Positions 1 to 8,561 of a stretch of DNA of 14,812 bases are shown piece after piece. Within the stretch, counting starts at the first letter, position 1; every line of letters begins with the position of its first letter. A program made the translations under genes and the position numbers. Source of the DNA: Dethiobacter sp. GTDB taxonomy: Bacteria > Bacillota_D > Dethiobacteria > Dethiobacterales > Dethiobacteraceae. The stretch is taken from positions 1 through 14,812 of the forward strand of contig JAGXSQ010000093.1 of the NCBI GenBank assembly GCA_018333395.1, written 5' to 3'. The notes below the pieces were generated by a model that was given only the letters and a program-made list of their open reading frames with translations, had not been told where the DNA came from and did no database searches.

Positions 1-1
1 G

Positions 2-1378
2 TCAGAGGTTAATGCTGACCGCAAAGATACTTATTTATTCCTGGTCTATTCTGCGGGAGAAGCTGAAGAAGCGCAAGCTATTCTCAAACAATTCAACTTT
101 TCCAGATATCAATTTCCGTCTTTACGGGGTACACCGGCGGAAAATCTGGCTAATATCCAGGAGGGACTGGCGGCCGTTGCTACGGAACGGCAGGGAGCAT
201 TGGCCGATGCGGAGAAGCATAAAGAGCATCGCGGGGTAATCAACTTCTACAGCGACTATTTGACTGCGGAGCGGGACAAAAAGCAGGTGGTTGACAGCTT
301 TGTTTGTACAAAGCATTCTTTTGTGGTGGAAGGCTGGGTTCGTGAGGCCGATTTAGGCACCCTGAAAAAACGGCTGGCTGAGCGGTCCGAAACGGCAGAG
401 GTGTTCTCCCGTCCACCACAGGAAAACGAAGCCTTCCCGGTACTTTTGGAAAACAACCGTTTTGTGGCCCCGTTTGAGTTTATTACCCAGCTTTACGGCA
501 CGCCGGCACCCCGGTCTGTTGACCCGACCCTCCCTCTGGCGCCGTTCTTTGTCGTTTTCTTTGGTCTCTGCCTGTCGGATGCGGGCTACGGAGTGCTCCT
601 TTCCGCCCTAACTGGGTTGGCCCTTTGGAAGCTCAGAATGGCTGTCATGGCGCGCAAAATCATGTGGGTGCTATTTGCAGGCGGCCTGTCTACTATTTTC
701 TTCGGAGTCTTGATTAGTGGCTGGTTCGGGGAGGCCATTTGGGGTGCACCGTTCTTTTTTAACGCTCTAGATGACCCGATGCGCATGCTGATCTATTCCC
801 TAGGGATTGGTTTGGTGCAGATATTTTTTGGGATGGGCATCAAGTTCTATTGTAATGTGCGCGACGGTAAGATTTTGGCGGCCATCTCCGATCAGCTTTT
901 CTGGGCGATGTTAATCATTGGCCTTCTGCTCTTGGCTTTGCCGGATATGTCCGGTGTGGGCAGGAATCTGGCGCTGTTTTCCGCTGCCGGTCTGGTTTTA
1001 ACGCAGGGACGGGCGCAACGGAGCATAGTCATGAAATTCCTGTCTGGCTTGTTTTCTCTTTACAATATTACGGGCGTTTTGGGTGATATCCTTTCCTACT
1101 CACGGTTGCTGGCGCTTGGACTGGCCACCAGTGTAATTGCTATGGCCATCAATATGCTGGCGGGGCTACTTGGTGGAACTTCCATTGGGTTTATCATCAT
1201 GATTGTGCTACTGGTCGTCGGTCATATCTTTAACTTGGTGATTAATATTCTTGGTTCTTACGTGCACTCCAGTCGGTTGCAGTATCTGGAGTTCTTCAAC
1301 CGCTTTTATGAAGGCGGCGGACGACCCTTCAAGCCTTTTCGTTTAAACACGCGCCATATCGAAGTAATTGGCGAATAA
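2..1378 (+). CDS. ntpI: V/A-type ATPase subunit I (a-type stator), 5' partial
   Basis: Membrane stator subunit of the V/A-type ATPase. It forms the ion half-channels against the rotor ring and anchors the peripheral stalks. The frame is open from base 2, so the start lies upstream; 458 codons are visible of a family length near 600-660. The visible N-terminal part is soluble and mixed alpha/beta. From about base 530 on come several hydrophobic segments (LAPFFVVFFGLCLSDAGYG and following). The conserved motif SYSRLLALGLAT carries an Arg at 1103-1105, and YVHSSRLQYLEFF carries a second Arg at 1274-1276. These match the two essential stator arginines of this family (R573 and R629 in E. hirae, by recall) with nearly the same separation. 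An internal ATG at 200 is not the start, because homologous sequence continues upstream. It is the first visible gene of the operon, 53 nt before ntpK. Confidence 0.95.
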   Translation, partial: SEVNADRKDTYLFLVYSAGEAEEAQAILKQFNFSRYQFPSLRGTPAENLANIQEGLAAVATERQGALADAEKHKEHRGVINFYSDYLTAERDKKQVVDSFVCTKHSFVVEGWVREADLGTLKKRLAERSETAEVFSRPPQENEAFPVLLENNRFVAPFEFITQLYGTPAPRSVDPTLPLAPFFVVFFGLCLSDAGYGVLLSALTGLALWKLRMAVMARKIMWVLFAGGLSTIFFGVLISGWFGEAIWGAPFFFNALDDPMRMLIYSLGIGLVQIFFGMGIKFYCNVRDGKILAAISDQLFWAMLIIGLLLLALPDMSGVGRNLALFSAAGLVLTQGRAQRSIVMKFLSGLFSLYNITGVLGDILSYSRLLALGLATSVIAMAINMLAGLLGGTSIGFIIMIVLLVVGHIFNLVINILGSYVHSSRLQYLEFFNRFYEGGGRPFKPFRLNTRHIEVIGE

Positions 1379-1431
1379 AAGCTTGCGGGGGTAAAAACTA
1401 ATAGTAAAAAGTAGTAAGGAGGCATTTAAAG

Positions 1432-1905
1432 ATGGATATTGGGTTGAGCTTGGCCATTCTGGGCGCCGCGATAGCTACACTGCTGGCGGGAATCGGTTCT
1501 GCGTGGGGCATCGGCATTGCTTCTGAGGCAGCTTCTGGTGTAATCAGTGAGGACCCTGAGAAGTTTGGGTTGACCGTTGTTCTGGCAGCGTTACCCGGCA
1601 CACAGGGTATCTATGGGTTGATCATGGGCTTCCTGATCCTGTTTAGGGCAGGCATCATTGGCGGCGCGCCGGTAGATCTGACGGTGGCTCAGGGTCTGGG
1701 CTTGCTGTTTGCCGGTTTGCCCATCGGCTTCGTCGGCTGGATTTCGGCCATCTTCCAGGGCAAGGCTGTGGCGGGGGGTATCCAACTGATCGCCAAAAGG
1801 CCCGAGGAGTTCGGTAAAGCCATGATCTACGGTGTAATGGTTGAGACGTACGCCGTCTTCGCGCTGCTCATGTCGCTCATCATTTATCTTTTTGTCCCGC
1901 TGTAA
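1432..1905 (+). CDS. ntpK: V/A-type ATPase subunit K (duplicated c-type rotor ring proteolipid)
   Basis: Rotor ring proteolipid of 157 residues, made of two fused c-type hairpins and so four membrane helices, like E. hirae NtpK. The first hairpin holds LPGTQG (L54, T57, Q58). The second holds FQGK (Q109) and the carboxylate in MVETYA (E138). These positions match the Na+ ligands L61, T64, Q65, Q110 and E139 of E. hirae; the Q-to-E distance of 29 is identical, and the longer inter-hairpin loop explains the other offset. Only the second hairpin has the ion-binding carboxylate, as expected for a V-type ring with one site per four helices. The start is ATG with AAGGAGG at 1416-1422. Na+ coupling is inferred from the residues, not demonstrated. 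Confidence 0.96.
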   Translation: MDIGLSLAILGAAIATLLAGIGSAWGIGIASEAASGVISEDPEKFGLTVVLAALPGTQGIYGLIMGFLILFRAGIIGGAPVDLTVAQGLGLLFAGLPIGFVGWISAIFQGKAVAGGIQLIAKRPEEFGKAMIYGVMVETYAVFALLMSLIIYLFVPL

Positions 1906-1935
1906 AATTTAGATAGTTTAAGGAAGTGAGCTCCG

Positions 1936-2535
1936 ATGTCAGGCGCTGAAAAGCTGAAAGAAAAAATAGTTTCTGAAGCTAGCAAGCTGGCTGAACAAGT
2001 TGTGGCGGAAGCAAAACTGCGGGCTGAAGAGATTGTTGCTGGCGCGCGGATGCAGGCGGAGGAAAAACACCAACGCATTTTGCGGCAGGCACATCTGCAG
2101 GCGGAGGAAAACCGACGGCGCATTCGTACTATCGCCGAGCTTGACGCTCGCAAGGAGGTTCTGGCGGCTAAAGTAAGAACCATAGAGAACGTCTTCCAGC
2201 AAGCCCTCACGCGCCTGCAGGCGCTGGAAACCGCTGAGTTCCGGGCGTTCATTCTGATGATGCTGGTGGCGGCCGCAGAAAAAGGCAACGAAGAGATAAT
2301 TGTCTCGGCTCGCGATCGGGTGCGTTTTACTGCAGATCTTCTGGCTGATGTGAATGAAGCCTTGGAAAAGCAGGGCAAGCAGGGGAAACTGTTTTTGTCC
2401 GCTCAAGTGCGTGAAATCCAAGGGGGGGTCATCCTGCGTTCCGGCGAAGTGGAGATCGACTGTTCTTTCGATTCCATACTACGTATGCAGCGCGATCAAC
2501 TCGAGCCGGAAGTAGCTGCAGTGCTCTTTGGCTAG
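1936..2535 (+). CDS. ntpE: V/A-type ATPase subunit E (peripheral stalk)
   Basis: Peripheral stalk subunit of 199 residues, usual family length. The first ~100 residues are a charged, Ala/Glu/Lys/Arg-rich coiled coil with no prolines (EKLKEKIVSEASKLAEQVV and onward). This would pair with the small G/H stalk subunit. A globular C-terminal domain (about 105-199), including VREIQGGVILRSGEVEIDCS, binds the top of the A/B head. The GGV...G.I..D pattern is typical of the family. The gene sits between ntpK and ntpC as in Thermus and Enterococcus operons. The start is ATG with AGGAAGTGAG just upstream. The partner stalk gene (G/H type) is not in the window and is presumably upstream of ntpI. Confidence 0.93.
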   Translation: MSGAEKLKEKIVSEASKLAEQVVAEAKLRAEEIVAGARMQAEEKHQRILRQAHLQAEENRRRIRTIAELDARKEVLAAKVRTIENVFQQALTRLQALETAEFRAFILMMLVAAAEKGNEEIIVSARDRVRFTADLLADVNEALEKQGKQGKLFLSAQVREIQGGVILRSGEVEIDCSFDSILRMQRDQLEPEVAAVLFG

Positions 2536-2555
2536 TAGGCAGAGGAGGCTGAACC

Positions 2556-3548
2556 ATGAATGAACAGTACGGACATGCCATAGGAAGAGTGCGGTCAAAA
2601 GAGAGGAAGCTTTTGGATCGCGCAAAAATAGACCGTATGGCAGAGGCAAGAAATACCGAGGAAGCCTTGAAAGTTCTGGGAGAAACGGAGTATGCCCATT
2701 CCCTCGCCTCCTTTGCCAGTGTTCACGATTTCGATAAAGTACTTGATCAGGAGTTGTGTAGGACCTATCAGGAAATTAGGCAGCTTACTCCAAAGCTGGT
2801 CAGTCTTTTTGCCTGTAAGTTCGATTACCATAACCTGAAAGTTCTTTTCAAATCTTACCATCTGGGAGAGAAGAGAGGAGACCTGCTGGTTCACGGCGTG
2901 GGCAATATCCCTGTGGAGGATCTGGCCCGCGCTGTAAATGAGGATAACTACAGTAGCCTGCCCCTGCACATGCGACGCGCGGCTAGACGGGTGACAGAAG
3001 TATTTCGCCTAGAATCCGACCCGCAGAAGGCGGACATGCTCCTTGAAAAGGCGATGTATGCCCAAATGGCCGAGCTTGTAGCGACGTTGCCTTCGGCCTT
3101 GCTGAAAAATTATTTTACTTCCCTTGTGGACCTGCTAAATATTAAGACTTTCCTGCGAGTCAAGAGGGCCAACCGTGCAAAGGAGTTCCTAGAGTTGGCG
3201 CTGTTGCCTGGGGGCAGTTTGGACATCACAGCTGTCGTGCAGCTAATGGAGCCACTGGAAGTGCTGATTGACAGGCTGATGCATACCCCCTATGCTCGGG
3301 CGGTTGAAGAAGGTGTTCACTCCTACCAAAAAACGGACACGTTGACGCGCTTTGAAAAGTTGGCCGATGATTTTTTACTTAAAGTAGCTAAGCGGGCCAA
3401 ATACCTTATGTCTGGGCCTGAACCCGTGGCGGGGTACCTGCTAGCCAAGGAAAACGAGTTAAAGCTCCTCCGCATCATCATGGTTGGCAAAATTAACCGT
3501 CTGCCCACGGAAGAAATCAAGGAAAGGCTACGTGATGCCTATGTATAA
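2556..3548 (+). CDS. ntpC: V/A-type ATPase subunit C (d subunit, rotor ring adaptor)
   Basis: Funnel-shaped adaptor that joins the central stalk (D/F) to the membrane ring. It has 330 residues, essentially the length of E. hirae NtpC. It is all-helical with no membrane segments. Recognisable family stretches are FDYHNLKVLFKSYHLG (about residues 90-105) and LAKENELKLLRIIMVGKIN near the C-terminus, the latter being the strongest family signature. The start is ATG at 2556 with GAGGAGG upstream. The 3' end overlaps the start of the next gene, which indicates translational coupling with the F subunit. Confidence 0.94.
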   Translation: MNEQYGHAIGRVRSKERKLLDRAKIDRMAEARNTEEALKVLGETEYAHSLASFASVHDFDKVLDQELCRTYQEIRQLTPKLVSLFACKFDYHNLKVLFKSYHLGEKRGDLLVHGVGNIPVEDLARAVNEDNYSSLPLHMRRAARRVTEVFRLESDPQKADMLLEKAMYAQMAELVATLPSALLKNYFTSLVDLLNIKTFLRVKRANRAKEFLELALLPGGSLDITAVVQLMEPLEVLIDRLMHTPYARAVEEGVHSYQKTDTLTRFEKLADDFLLKVAKRAKYLMSGPEPVAGYLLAKENELKLLRIIMVGKINRLPTEEIKERLRDAYV

Positions 3549-3867
3549 GGTGGCGGTGATTGGCGACAAAGACTCTATCTTGGGGTTTAAAGCGCTGGGC
3601 GTGACCACCTACCCGGTAACTGACGGCGACGGGGCTGCCCGTGCTTTAAGCGGTGTTGTCCATGATAAGTATGCGGTAGTCTGCATCACCGAAGCTGTGG
3701 CGCAAAAAATAGCGCCGCAAATCGAGGAGTTGCACAAAAAGCTGCTGCCGGCAGTAGTGCTGATACCCAACAACCAGGGCACCTTGGGAATGGGCAGGAG
3801 ACAAATTAAAAAAAATGCGGAAAAGGCCATCGGTGCTGATATCTTATTCGGGAAAGAAGGTGGTTAG
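3535..3867 (+). CDS. ntpG: V/A-type ATPase subunit F (central stalk; NtpG in Enterococcus naming)
   Basis: Small central stalk subunit of 110 residues that binds subunit D and rotates with it. The signature is the beginning [19 protein letters not shown], followed by a Rossmann-like alternation and [14 protein letters not shown] chose ATG 3535 because GGAAAGG at 3521-3527 lies 7 nt upstream. ATG 3541 (giving MYKVAVIG) is equally family-like but has longer spacing. An in-frame ATG at 3484 adds 17 residues that only re-read ntpC in another frame and is unlikely. The gene overlaps ntpC by 14 nt and ends 2 nt before ntpA. Confidence 0.92.
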   Translation: MPMYKVAVIGDKDSILGFKALGVTTYPVTDGDGAARALSGVVHDKYAVVCITEAVAQKIAPQIEELHKKLLPAVVLIPNNQGTLGMGRRQIKKNAEKAIGADILFGKEGG

Positions 3868-3869
3868 CT

Positions 3870-5666
3870 TTGACTAACGCCGAAAATGTTGGCAGGATTA
3901 TCAAAGTTTCCGGCCCTCTTGTGGTGGCTGAAAACATGCTGGGCGCTAAGATGTTTGACGTGGTGCGCGTTAGCGACAAGCGTCTTATAGGGGAGATCAT
4001 AGAATTGCGCGGCGACCGCGCTTCCATTCAGGTCTACGAAGAGACGAGTGGCCTTGGTCCGGGAGAGCCTGTTTACTCTACGGGGCATCCGCTTAGCGTG
4101 GAGTTGGGGCCAGGCCTCATTGAGTCCATTTATGACGGCATCCAGCGCCCGCTTGATGTCATCTGGAAAATGGTTGGTGACCGCATTGCCCGCGGTGTGG
4201 AGCCGGAAAATCTGGATCGCCAGAAGCGTTGGAACTTTGTCCCGACAGCCAAAGTCGGCGATGAAGTCCAGCCTGGGGACATCTTGGGCACGGTCCAGGA
4301 AACAACGCTGGTGCTGCATAAAATCATGGTACCTCCTGGTGTCAGCGGCAAGCTGGTCTTTCTGCACGCTGGCGAAGCTACGGTGGTAGATACGGTGGCT
4401 AAGTTGGAAAAGGACGGGGAAACCCGGGAAATTCAGATGCTACAGAAGTGGCCTGTCCGTAAGGGCCGTCCTTATAAGGAAAAACTTTCTCCTGATGAGC
4501 CGCTTTTGACCGGCCAGCGTGTCATAGACATGTTTTTCCCAGTAGCTAAGGGGGGGACTGCCTGTATTCCAGGTCCCTTTGGCAGCGGCAAAACGGTCAC
4601 GCAGCATCAGCTGGCGAAATGGGCTGACGCCGAGATTATCGTCTATGTAGGTTGCGGTGAGCGCGGCAATGAGATGACGGACGTGCTTACCGAATTCCCG
4701 GAGCTAAAAGACCCCAAATCGGGCGAGGCGCTGATGAAGCGGACGGTGCTGATTGCCAACACCTCCGATATGCCGGTGGCGGCGCGTGAGGCATCAATAT
4801 ATACCGGCATCACTCTTGCCGAGTATTTCCGGGACATGGGCTATAGCGTGGCGCTGATGGCTGACTCTACCTCTCGCTGGGCGGAAGCTTTGCGCGAAAT
4901 CTCCGGTCGCCTCGAGGAAATGCCGGGCGAGGAAGGCTATCCTGCTTATCTCGGTTCACGGGTGGCTGAATTCTACGAGCGGGCCGGCAAGGTGCTGTGC
5001 CTAGGCAGCGACGAGCGCATCGGCGCACTGACCGCTGTCGGCGCTGTTTCGCCTCCTGGCGGAGACCTTTCGGAACCAGTCTCCCAGAACACACTGCGTA
5101 TCGTTAAAGTCTTCTGGGGGCTTGATGCTTCCTTGGCTTACCGCCGTCACTTCCCCGCTATCAACTGGTTGCTCAGCTATTCGCTCTATACGGAAACCTT
5201 TGATGAGTATTATCGCAACCGTATAGGTGTCGAGTGGGTAGAAATGCGCGGTGTGGCGATGCGCATTCTGCAGGAAGAAGCTGAATTGGAGGAAATTGTA
5301 CGCTTAGTAGGTGTGGATGCTTTGTCTATGCGCGAACGCCTAACGCTTGAAACGGCCAAGTCCATCCGCGAGGACTTCCTGCATCAGAACTCGTTTCATG
5401 AAGTGGATACTTACGCTTCACTGGAAAAACAGAACCGGATGATGAAGATGATTATGCTTTTCCACCACGAATGTCAGCGTGCTCTGGATCGTGGAGCCAA
5501 TCTGCACGAGCTCTTAAATCTGCCGGTTCGCGATGCTATTGCCCGCGCCCGTTACCTGGAGGAGAGTAAAATTGCTGAGTTTGACCGTATCACGGCTGAG
5601 GTGAAAGAACAAATTACCAAAGCCAGTGCCGCCGGTGAAGAGGAGAACGAGCGGCAAACTGCCTAA
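3870..5666 (+). CDS. ntpA: V/A-type ATPase catalytic subunit A
   Basis: Catalytic subunit that hydrolyses or makes ATP in the A3B3 head; 598 residues, normal for the family. An N-terminal beta-barrel (about 1-75) is followed by the A-specific non-homologous insert (about 110-200), then the nucleotide-binding domain. The Walker A is GPFGSGKT (235-242, K241). The catalytic glutamate lies in GERGNEM (E264). The Walker B aspartate region is [16 protein letters not shown] (D332). The rest is a helical C-terminal domain. The start is a TTG at 3870, well supported by AAGGTGG at 3857-3863. No ATG gives the conserved beginning [16 protein letters not shown]. All catalytic residues are present, so it should be active. 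Confidence 0.98.
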   Translation: MTNAENVGRIIKVSGPLVVAENMLGAKMFDVVRVSDKRLIGEIIELRGDRASIQVYEETSGLGPGEPVYSTGHPLSVELGPGLIESIYDGIQRPLDVIWKMVGDRIARGVEPENLDRQKRWNFVPTAKVGDEVQPGDILGTVQETTLVLHKIMVPPGVSGKLVFLHAGEATVVDTVAKLEKDGETREIQMLQKWPVRKGRPYKEKLSPDEPLLTGQRVIDMFFPVAKGGTACIPGPFGSGKTVTQHQLAKWADAEIIVYVGCGERGNEMTDVLTEFPELKDPKSGEALMKRTVLIANTSDMPVAAREASIYTGITLAEYFRDMGYSVALMADSTSRWAEALREISGRLEEMPGEEGYPAYLGSRVAEFYERAGKVLCLGSDERIGALTAVGAVSPPGGDLSEPVSQNTLRIVKVFWGLDASLAYRRHFPAINWLLSYSLYTETFDEYYRNRIGVEWVEMRGVAMRILQEEAELEEIVRLVGVDALSMRERLTLETAKSIREDFLHQNSFHEVDTYASLEKQNRMMKMIMLFHHECQRALDRGANLHELLNLPVRDAIARARYLEESKIAEFDRITAEVKEQITKASAAGEEENERQTA

Positions 5667-5683
5667 AAGAAAGGAGGACCTCC

Positions 5684-7069
5684 ATGCTTAAAGAATATCG
5701 CAGTATCTCGGAAATTGTCGGCCCCCTGATGCTCGTCAAGCAGGTGGAAGGAATTAAGTTCGGTGAACTGGCTGAAATTGAGATGCAGGATGGCTCCATC
5801 CGCCGGGGCAGGGTGCTGGAAGTGTCCGGCGACAAGGCGCTGGTACAGATTTTTGAAGGCTCGACCGGCATGAACGTCAACGAATGCAAAGTCCGCTTTC
5901 TGGGTAAAGGGATTGAGCTCCCCGTCTCCCTTGATATGCTGGGTCGCGTTTTTGACGGTCTGGGCCGCCCCCGTGACAAGGGCCCGAAAATCATTCCCGA
6001 AAAACGGCTGGACATCAATGGTCTGCCGCTTAACCCTTATGCCCGGAACTATCCATCCGAGTTCATTCAGACCGGTGTTTCTACTATCGACGGGCTGAAC
6101 ACCTTGGTGCGCGGACAAAAATTGCCCATCTTCTCCGGTTCTGGTCTCCCCCACAACCGCCTAGCTGCGCAAATTGCCCGCCAAGCTAAAGTGCTAGGCA
6201 CCGATGCCAAGTTCGCGCTCGTCTTTGCTGCCATGGGCATCACCTTTGAAGAAGCCGACTTCTTTATCGCCGACTTCCGCAAGACGGGCGCTATTGACCG
6301 CTCCGTTCTCTTCATCAACTTGGCCGATGACCCGGCCATTGAGCGAATTGCCACGCCAAGGATGGCGCTGACGGCTGCTGAGTACCTGGCCTATGAAAAA
6401 GGAATGCACGTCTTGGTCATCCTGACGGACCTGACTAACTACGCCGAGGCGCTGCGCGAGATTTCCGCTGCCCGTAAAGAAGTGCCAGGACGCCGCGGCT
6501 ATCCTGGCTACCTCTATACCGACTTAGCCACCCTCTACGAGCGGGCCGGAAGGATTCGCGGACGCGAAGGCTCTATCACGCAGATCCCCATCTTGACTAT
6601 GCCGGAAGACGACAAGACCCATCCTATCCCAGACCTGACCGGCTATATCACGGAAGGCCAGATTATTCTTAACCGCGCTCTGCACCGCAAAGGCATCTTT
6701 CCGCCGGTGGATGTGCTGCCGTCCCTTTCCCGCCTGAAAGACAAGGGGATTGGCAAAGGAAAAACTCGCGAGGATCATGCCGACACGCTAAACCAGCTCT
6801 ATGCTGCTTACGCCCGTGGCAAGGAGGCCAAGGAACTGGCCGCCATCCTAGGGGAGGCCGCGTTGAGTGATGCCGACAAACTGTTTGCCAAATTTGCCGA
6901 CGAGTTTGAAAACCAATACGTGCGACAGGGAGAAAATGAGGATCGCTCCATCGAGGCGACTCTCGACATTGGCTGGAAGTTGCTGGCTATGTTGCCGCGT
7001 ACCGAGCTGAAACGCGTTCGCGATGAATATCTAGAAAAGTACCTGCCTGCCGCCTCTGGGGGGGGTTAA
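5684..7069 (+). CDS. ntpB: V/A-type ATPase regulatory subunit B
   Basis: Non-catalytic nucleotide-site subunit alternating with A in the head; 461 residues. It has the beta-barrel (about 1-75), a RecA-like core and a helical C-terminal domain. The P-loop is degenerate, as is normal for B ([20 protein letters not shown], about 148-167; no GKT). The arginine finger that reaches into the A site is R350 in PSLSRLKDK, at the same residue number as in E. hirae B. The start is ATG with a strong AAAGGAGG upstream. The gene ends in Gly-Gly-Gly encoded by an eight-G run (7058-7065) that doubles as the ribosome binding site for ntpD. Confidence 0.98.
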   Translation: MLKEYRSISEIVGPLMLVKQVEGIKFGELAEIEMQDGSIRRGRVLEVSGDKALVQIFEGSTGMNVNECKVRFLGKGIELPVSLDMLGRVFDGLGRPRDKGPKIIPEKRLDINGLPLNPYARNYPSEFIQTGVSTIDGLNTLVRGQKLPIFSGSGLPHNRLAAQIARQAKVLGTDAKFALVFAAMGITFEEADFFIADFRKTGAIDRSVLFINLADDPAIERIATPRMALTAAEYLAYEKGMHVLVILTDLTNYAEALREISAARKEVPGRRGYPGYLYTDLATLYERAGRIRGREGSITQIPILTMPEDDKTHPIPDLTGYITEGQIILNRALHRKGIFPPVDVLPSLSRLKDKGIGKGKTREDHADTLNQLYAAYARGKEAKELAAILGEAALSDADKLFAKFADEFENQYVRQGENEDRSIEATLDIGWKLLAMLPRTELKRVRDEYLEKYLPAASGGG

Positions 7070-7072
7070 AAG

Positions 7073-7711
7073 ATGGAAATCCGCGTCAACCCGACCCGGA
7101 TGGAGCTAAACCGCCTTAAAGGGCGACTTAAGATGGCCCAACGCGGTCACAAGCTGCTCAAAGACAAGCGGGATGAGCTCATGCGCAAATTTTTGGAGCT
7201 GATCCGGGAAAACAAAACGCTGCGCAGTAAGGTGGAGGCGGAGCTTTCCCGCTCCTTTGCCAATTTTCTGCTGGCACGCGCCGTGATGTCCACCGAGGTG
7301 CTGGAGGAAGCCATTATGTATCCGCAGGCCAGGCTGGAGTTGACCGTTGAGGAGCTGAACGTGATGAGCGTGCGTGTCCCCAAGTTCAGCTTCTCGTCTC
7401 AGGATGATCAGTCTGTCAATGTTTACCCGTACGGCTTTGCTACTACCTCTGGCGAGCTTGATACCTCTATTACTACCTTGGCTCAAGTGCTGCCAAGTCT
7501 CCTGCGCCTAGCCGAATTGGAGAAAGCTACCTATCTTTTGGCGGAGGAGATTGACAAGACGCGCCGCCGGGTCAACGCCCTTGAACACGTCCTCCTTCCG
7601 CAATTGCGACAGACTGTCAAATATATTAGCATGAAACTGGACGAAAATGAGCGCGGTGCCCTGGTCCGCCTGATGAAAATTAAGGACATTGTCCGCGGTG
7701 AGTCAGCATAA
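7073..7711 (+). CDS. ntpD: V/A-type ATPase subunit D (central stalk shaft)
   Basis: Rotating shaft running through the A3B3 head; 212 residues. Two long antiparallel coiled-coil helices form the shaft: the N-terminal one (RVNPTRMELNRLKGRLKMAQ, to about 65) and the C-terminal one (about 150-205, including TRRRVNALEHVLLPQL). The NPTRMEL beginning and RRRVNALE motif are diagnostic of the family. The gene starts 3 nt after the ntpB stop, using the G-rich run as ribosome binding site. It is the last gene of the operon and is followed by a strong terminator. Confidence 0.96.
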   Translation: MEIRVNPTRMELNRLKGRLKMAQRGHKLLKDKRDELMRKFLELIRENKTLRSKVEAELSRSFANFLLARAVMSTEVLEEAIMYPQARLELTVEELNVMSVRVPKFSFSSQDDQSVNVYPYGFATTSGELDTSITTLAQVLPSLLRLAELEKATYLLAEEIDKTRRRVNALEHVLLPQLRQTVKYISMKLDENERGALVRLMKIKDIVRGESA

Positions 7712-7727
7712 CACCAAATAAACGCAA

Positions 7728-7771
7728 AGGAGAGCGCCTGCACAAGCGAGTGAGGCGCTCTCCTCTTTTTT
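7728..7771 (+). terminator. Rho-independent terminator of the V/A-ATPase operon
   Basis: A 12-bp perfect stem (7728-7739 with 7753-7764, AGGAGAGCGCCT and its complement) encloses a 13-nt loop. C and six T follow at 7765-7771. It lies 16 nt after the ntpD stop and 14 nt beyond the stop of the convergent gene. On the - strand the tail after the stem is only moderately T-rich (TTGCGTTTATTT), so it may also work, less strongly, for that gene. Confidence 0.92.
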
Positions 7772-7785
7772 GGGGAAAGGGTGTT

Positions 7786-8409
7786 CTATTTCTGCGGCTG
7801 GCTAGGGAAAACGTGGTTTTCGCTGACCAGCGCCTGACAGTGCCAGAGGATATCTTGGAGTTGTTGGTTCATTAGCATGAAAATAATCGAGGCTTTCGGG
7901 TGGCAGATACCTCTGCAGAGGCGCTCCTCATGTGTTTTGACGCAATGCTGGATAGCGACTCCCAGTGCCTCAGTCTCTTTTTCCACATGCCCGACAATGA
8001 GAGGGTTCCTCGTCAGGATAGCATCGCCCAGATGGGGAAGCAAATCCTTGGTACGACGCATAACCTCTGTGACCTCACTGCTAGCTGCCTCGCTGAAGGA
8101 AATTTTCTCCCGGACTTTTGTTTCTACGTTGCCAGAAAGTCTAAGCAGATCATAGAAAATTTTGCCTAAGTTAATGGCAGTGGCATGTACAATCAGCGCT
8201 TCCTGACCGGTAAGCTCATTCGCGCGCTCATAAACCTTGGCCAGCCGCTGCCGCAGTCCTTTGCTGAGCTCTGCAGTCGTCTGCTGGTACTTAAGGCTCA
8301 GGCGGTTGCCCAGAAAAGCGGTAGTGACCTCGTCATAAAACTCTCCGAACATCGTCACAATGACCTCGATTTCAGCTGCTGCCGCGCTACAGACAATTAT
8401 CTTCGTCAT
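7786..8409 (-). CDS. PhoU-like helical protein with degenerate metal motifs
   Basis: Protein of 207 residues, almost wholly helical, with no membrane segment or signal peptide. Its layout resembles PhoU and the PhoU-like tail of Na+/phosphate cotransporters: two three-helix halves. The second half has EERLCRGICHPKASIIFMLM (about 161-180), very like the HxxRLxxGxCxPxxGxxFxDLL pattern of those proteins. Where the family has the metal signature LERIGDHAxNIAE, this protein reads LGKIFYDLL (81-89) and LQDILWHCQ (184-192), so Glu and Asp are replaced in both halves. The start is ATG at 8409, preceded by GGAGGG six bases away; an ATG at 8424 has no such site. It is a lone gene, convergent to the ATPase operon and divergent from murA, with its own promoter. 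Function is unknown; a phosphate-related regulatory role is only a family inference. Confidence 0.65.
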   Translation of the reverse strand: MTKIIVCSAAAAEIEVIVTMFGEFYDEVTTAFLGNRLSLKYQQTTAELSKGLRQRLAKVYERANELTGQEALIVHATAINLGKIFYDLLRLSGNVETKVREKISFSEAASSEVTEVMRRTKDLLPHLGDAILTRNPLIVGHVEKETEALGVAIQHCVKTHEERLCRGICHPKASIIFMLMNQQLQDILWHCQALVSENHVFPSQPQK

Positions 8410-8463
8410 CTTTTCCCTCCTCATCTGGCGGTACGATGGTGCGCCACCCCATTTTACAGCGGT

Positions 8464-8492
8464 ATTATATCACAAAACAGGCCTCCTGACCA
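8464..8492 (-). promoter_or_regulatory. Extended -10 promoter for the PhoU-like gene
   Basis: On the - strand the sequence reads TGGTCA (8492-8487, 4 of 6 to TTGACA), a 17-nt spacer, then TATAAT (8469-8464, 6 of 6). A TG one base before the -10 makes an extended -10. Transcription would begin near 8457, leaving a leader of roughly 48 nt before ATG 8409. This looks like a vegetative sigma A promoter. Confidence 0.7.
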
Positions 8493-8506
8493 CAAAAAAC
8501 ATAAAC

Positions 8507-8555
8507 TAAGCCTCCTTGTCAAATGCTAAGCAAAAGGGTTTCGTACGGAGGCTTA
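8507..8555 (+). promoter_or_regulatory. Inverted repeat pairing with the murA ribosome binding site
   Basis: TAAGCCTCC at 8507-8515 is the exact complement of GGAGGCTTA at 8547-8555, separated by 31 nt. The right arm contains the murA Shine-Dalgarno GGAGG (8547-8551). In a transcript starting upstream of 8507, a 9-bp stem could hide that site. A second CCTCC sits at 8482-8486 and could compete. No + strand promoter was recognisable, so whether the mRNA includes the left arm is unknown. Confidence 0.45.
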
Positions 8556-8561
8556 AGACAG

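Noticed and set aside
1884..2421. Long - strand open frames opposite ntpE
   Set aside because: Low-complexity Ser/Arg/Ala shadow of the coiled-coil coding strand; no ribosome binding site or family match.
3484..3534. Upstream ATG start for the F subunit
   Set aside because: The extra 17 residues only re-read ntpC out of frame, and the conserved beginning is at 3535/3541.
3864..4367. 167-residue - strand frame opposite ntpA
   Set aside because: Lies wholly within the catalytic subunit gene, with no recognisable motif; a shadow frame.
7877..8529. + strand frames opposite the PhoU-like gene
   Set aside because: No ribosome binding site and no recognisable motifs, while the - strand gene has a promoter, a ribosome binding site and family pattern.
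8516..8544. TTGTCA as the -35 of a murA promoter
   Set aside because: No -10-like sequence at 16-19 nt downstream (TTTCGT region).
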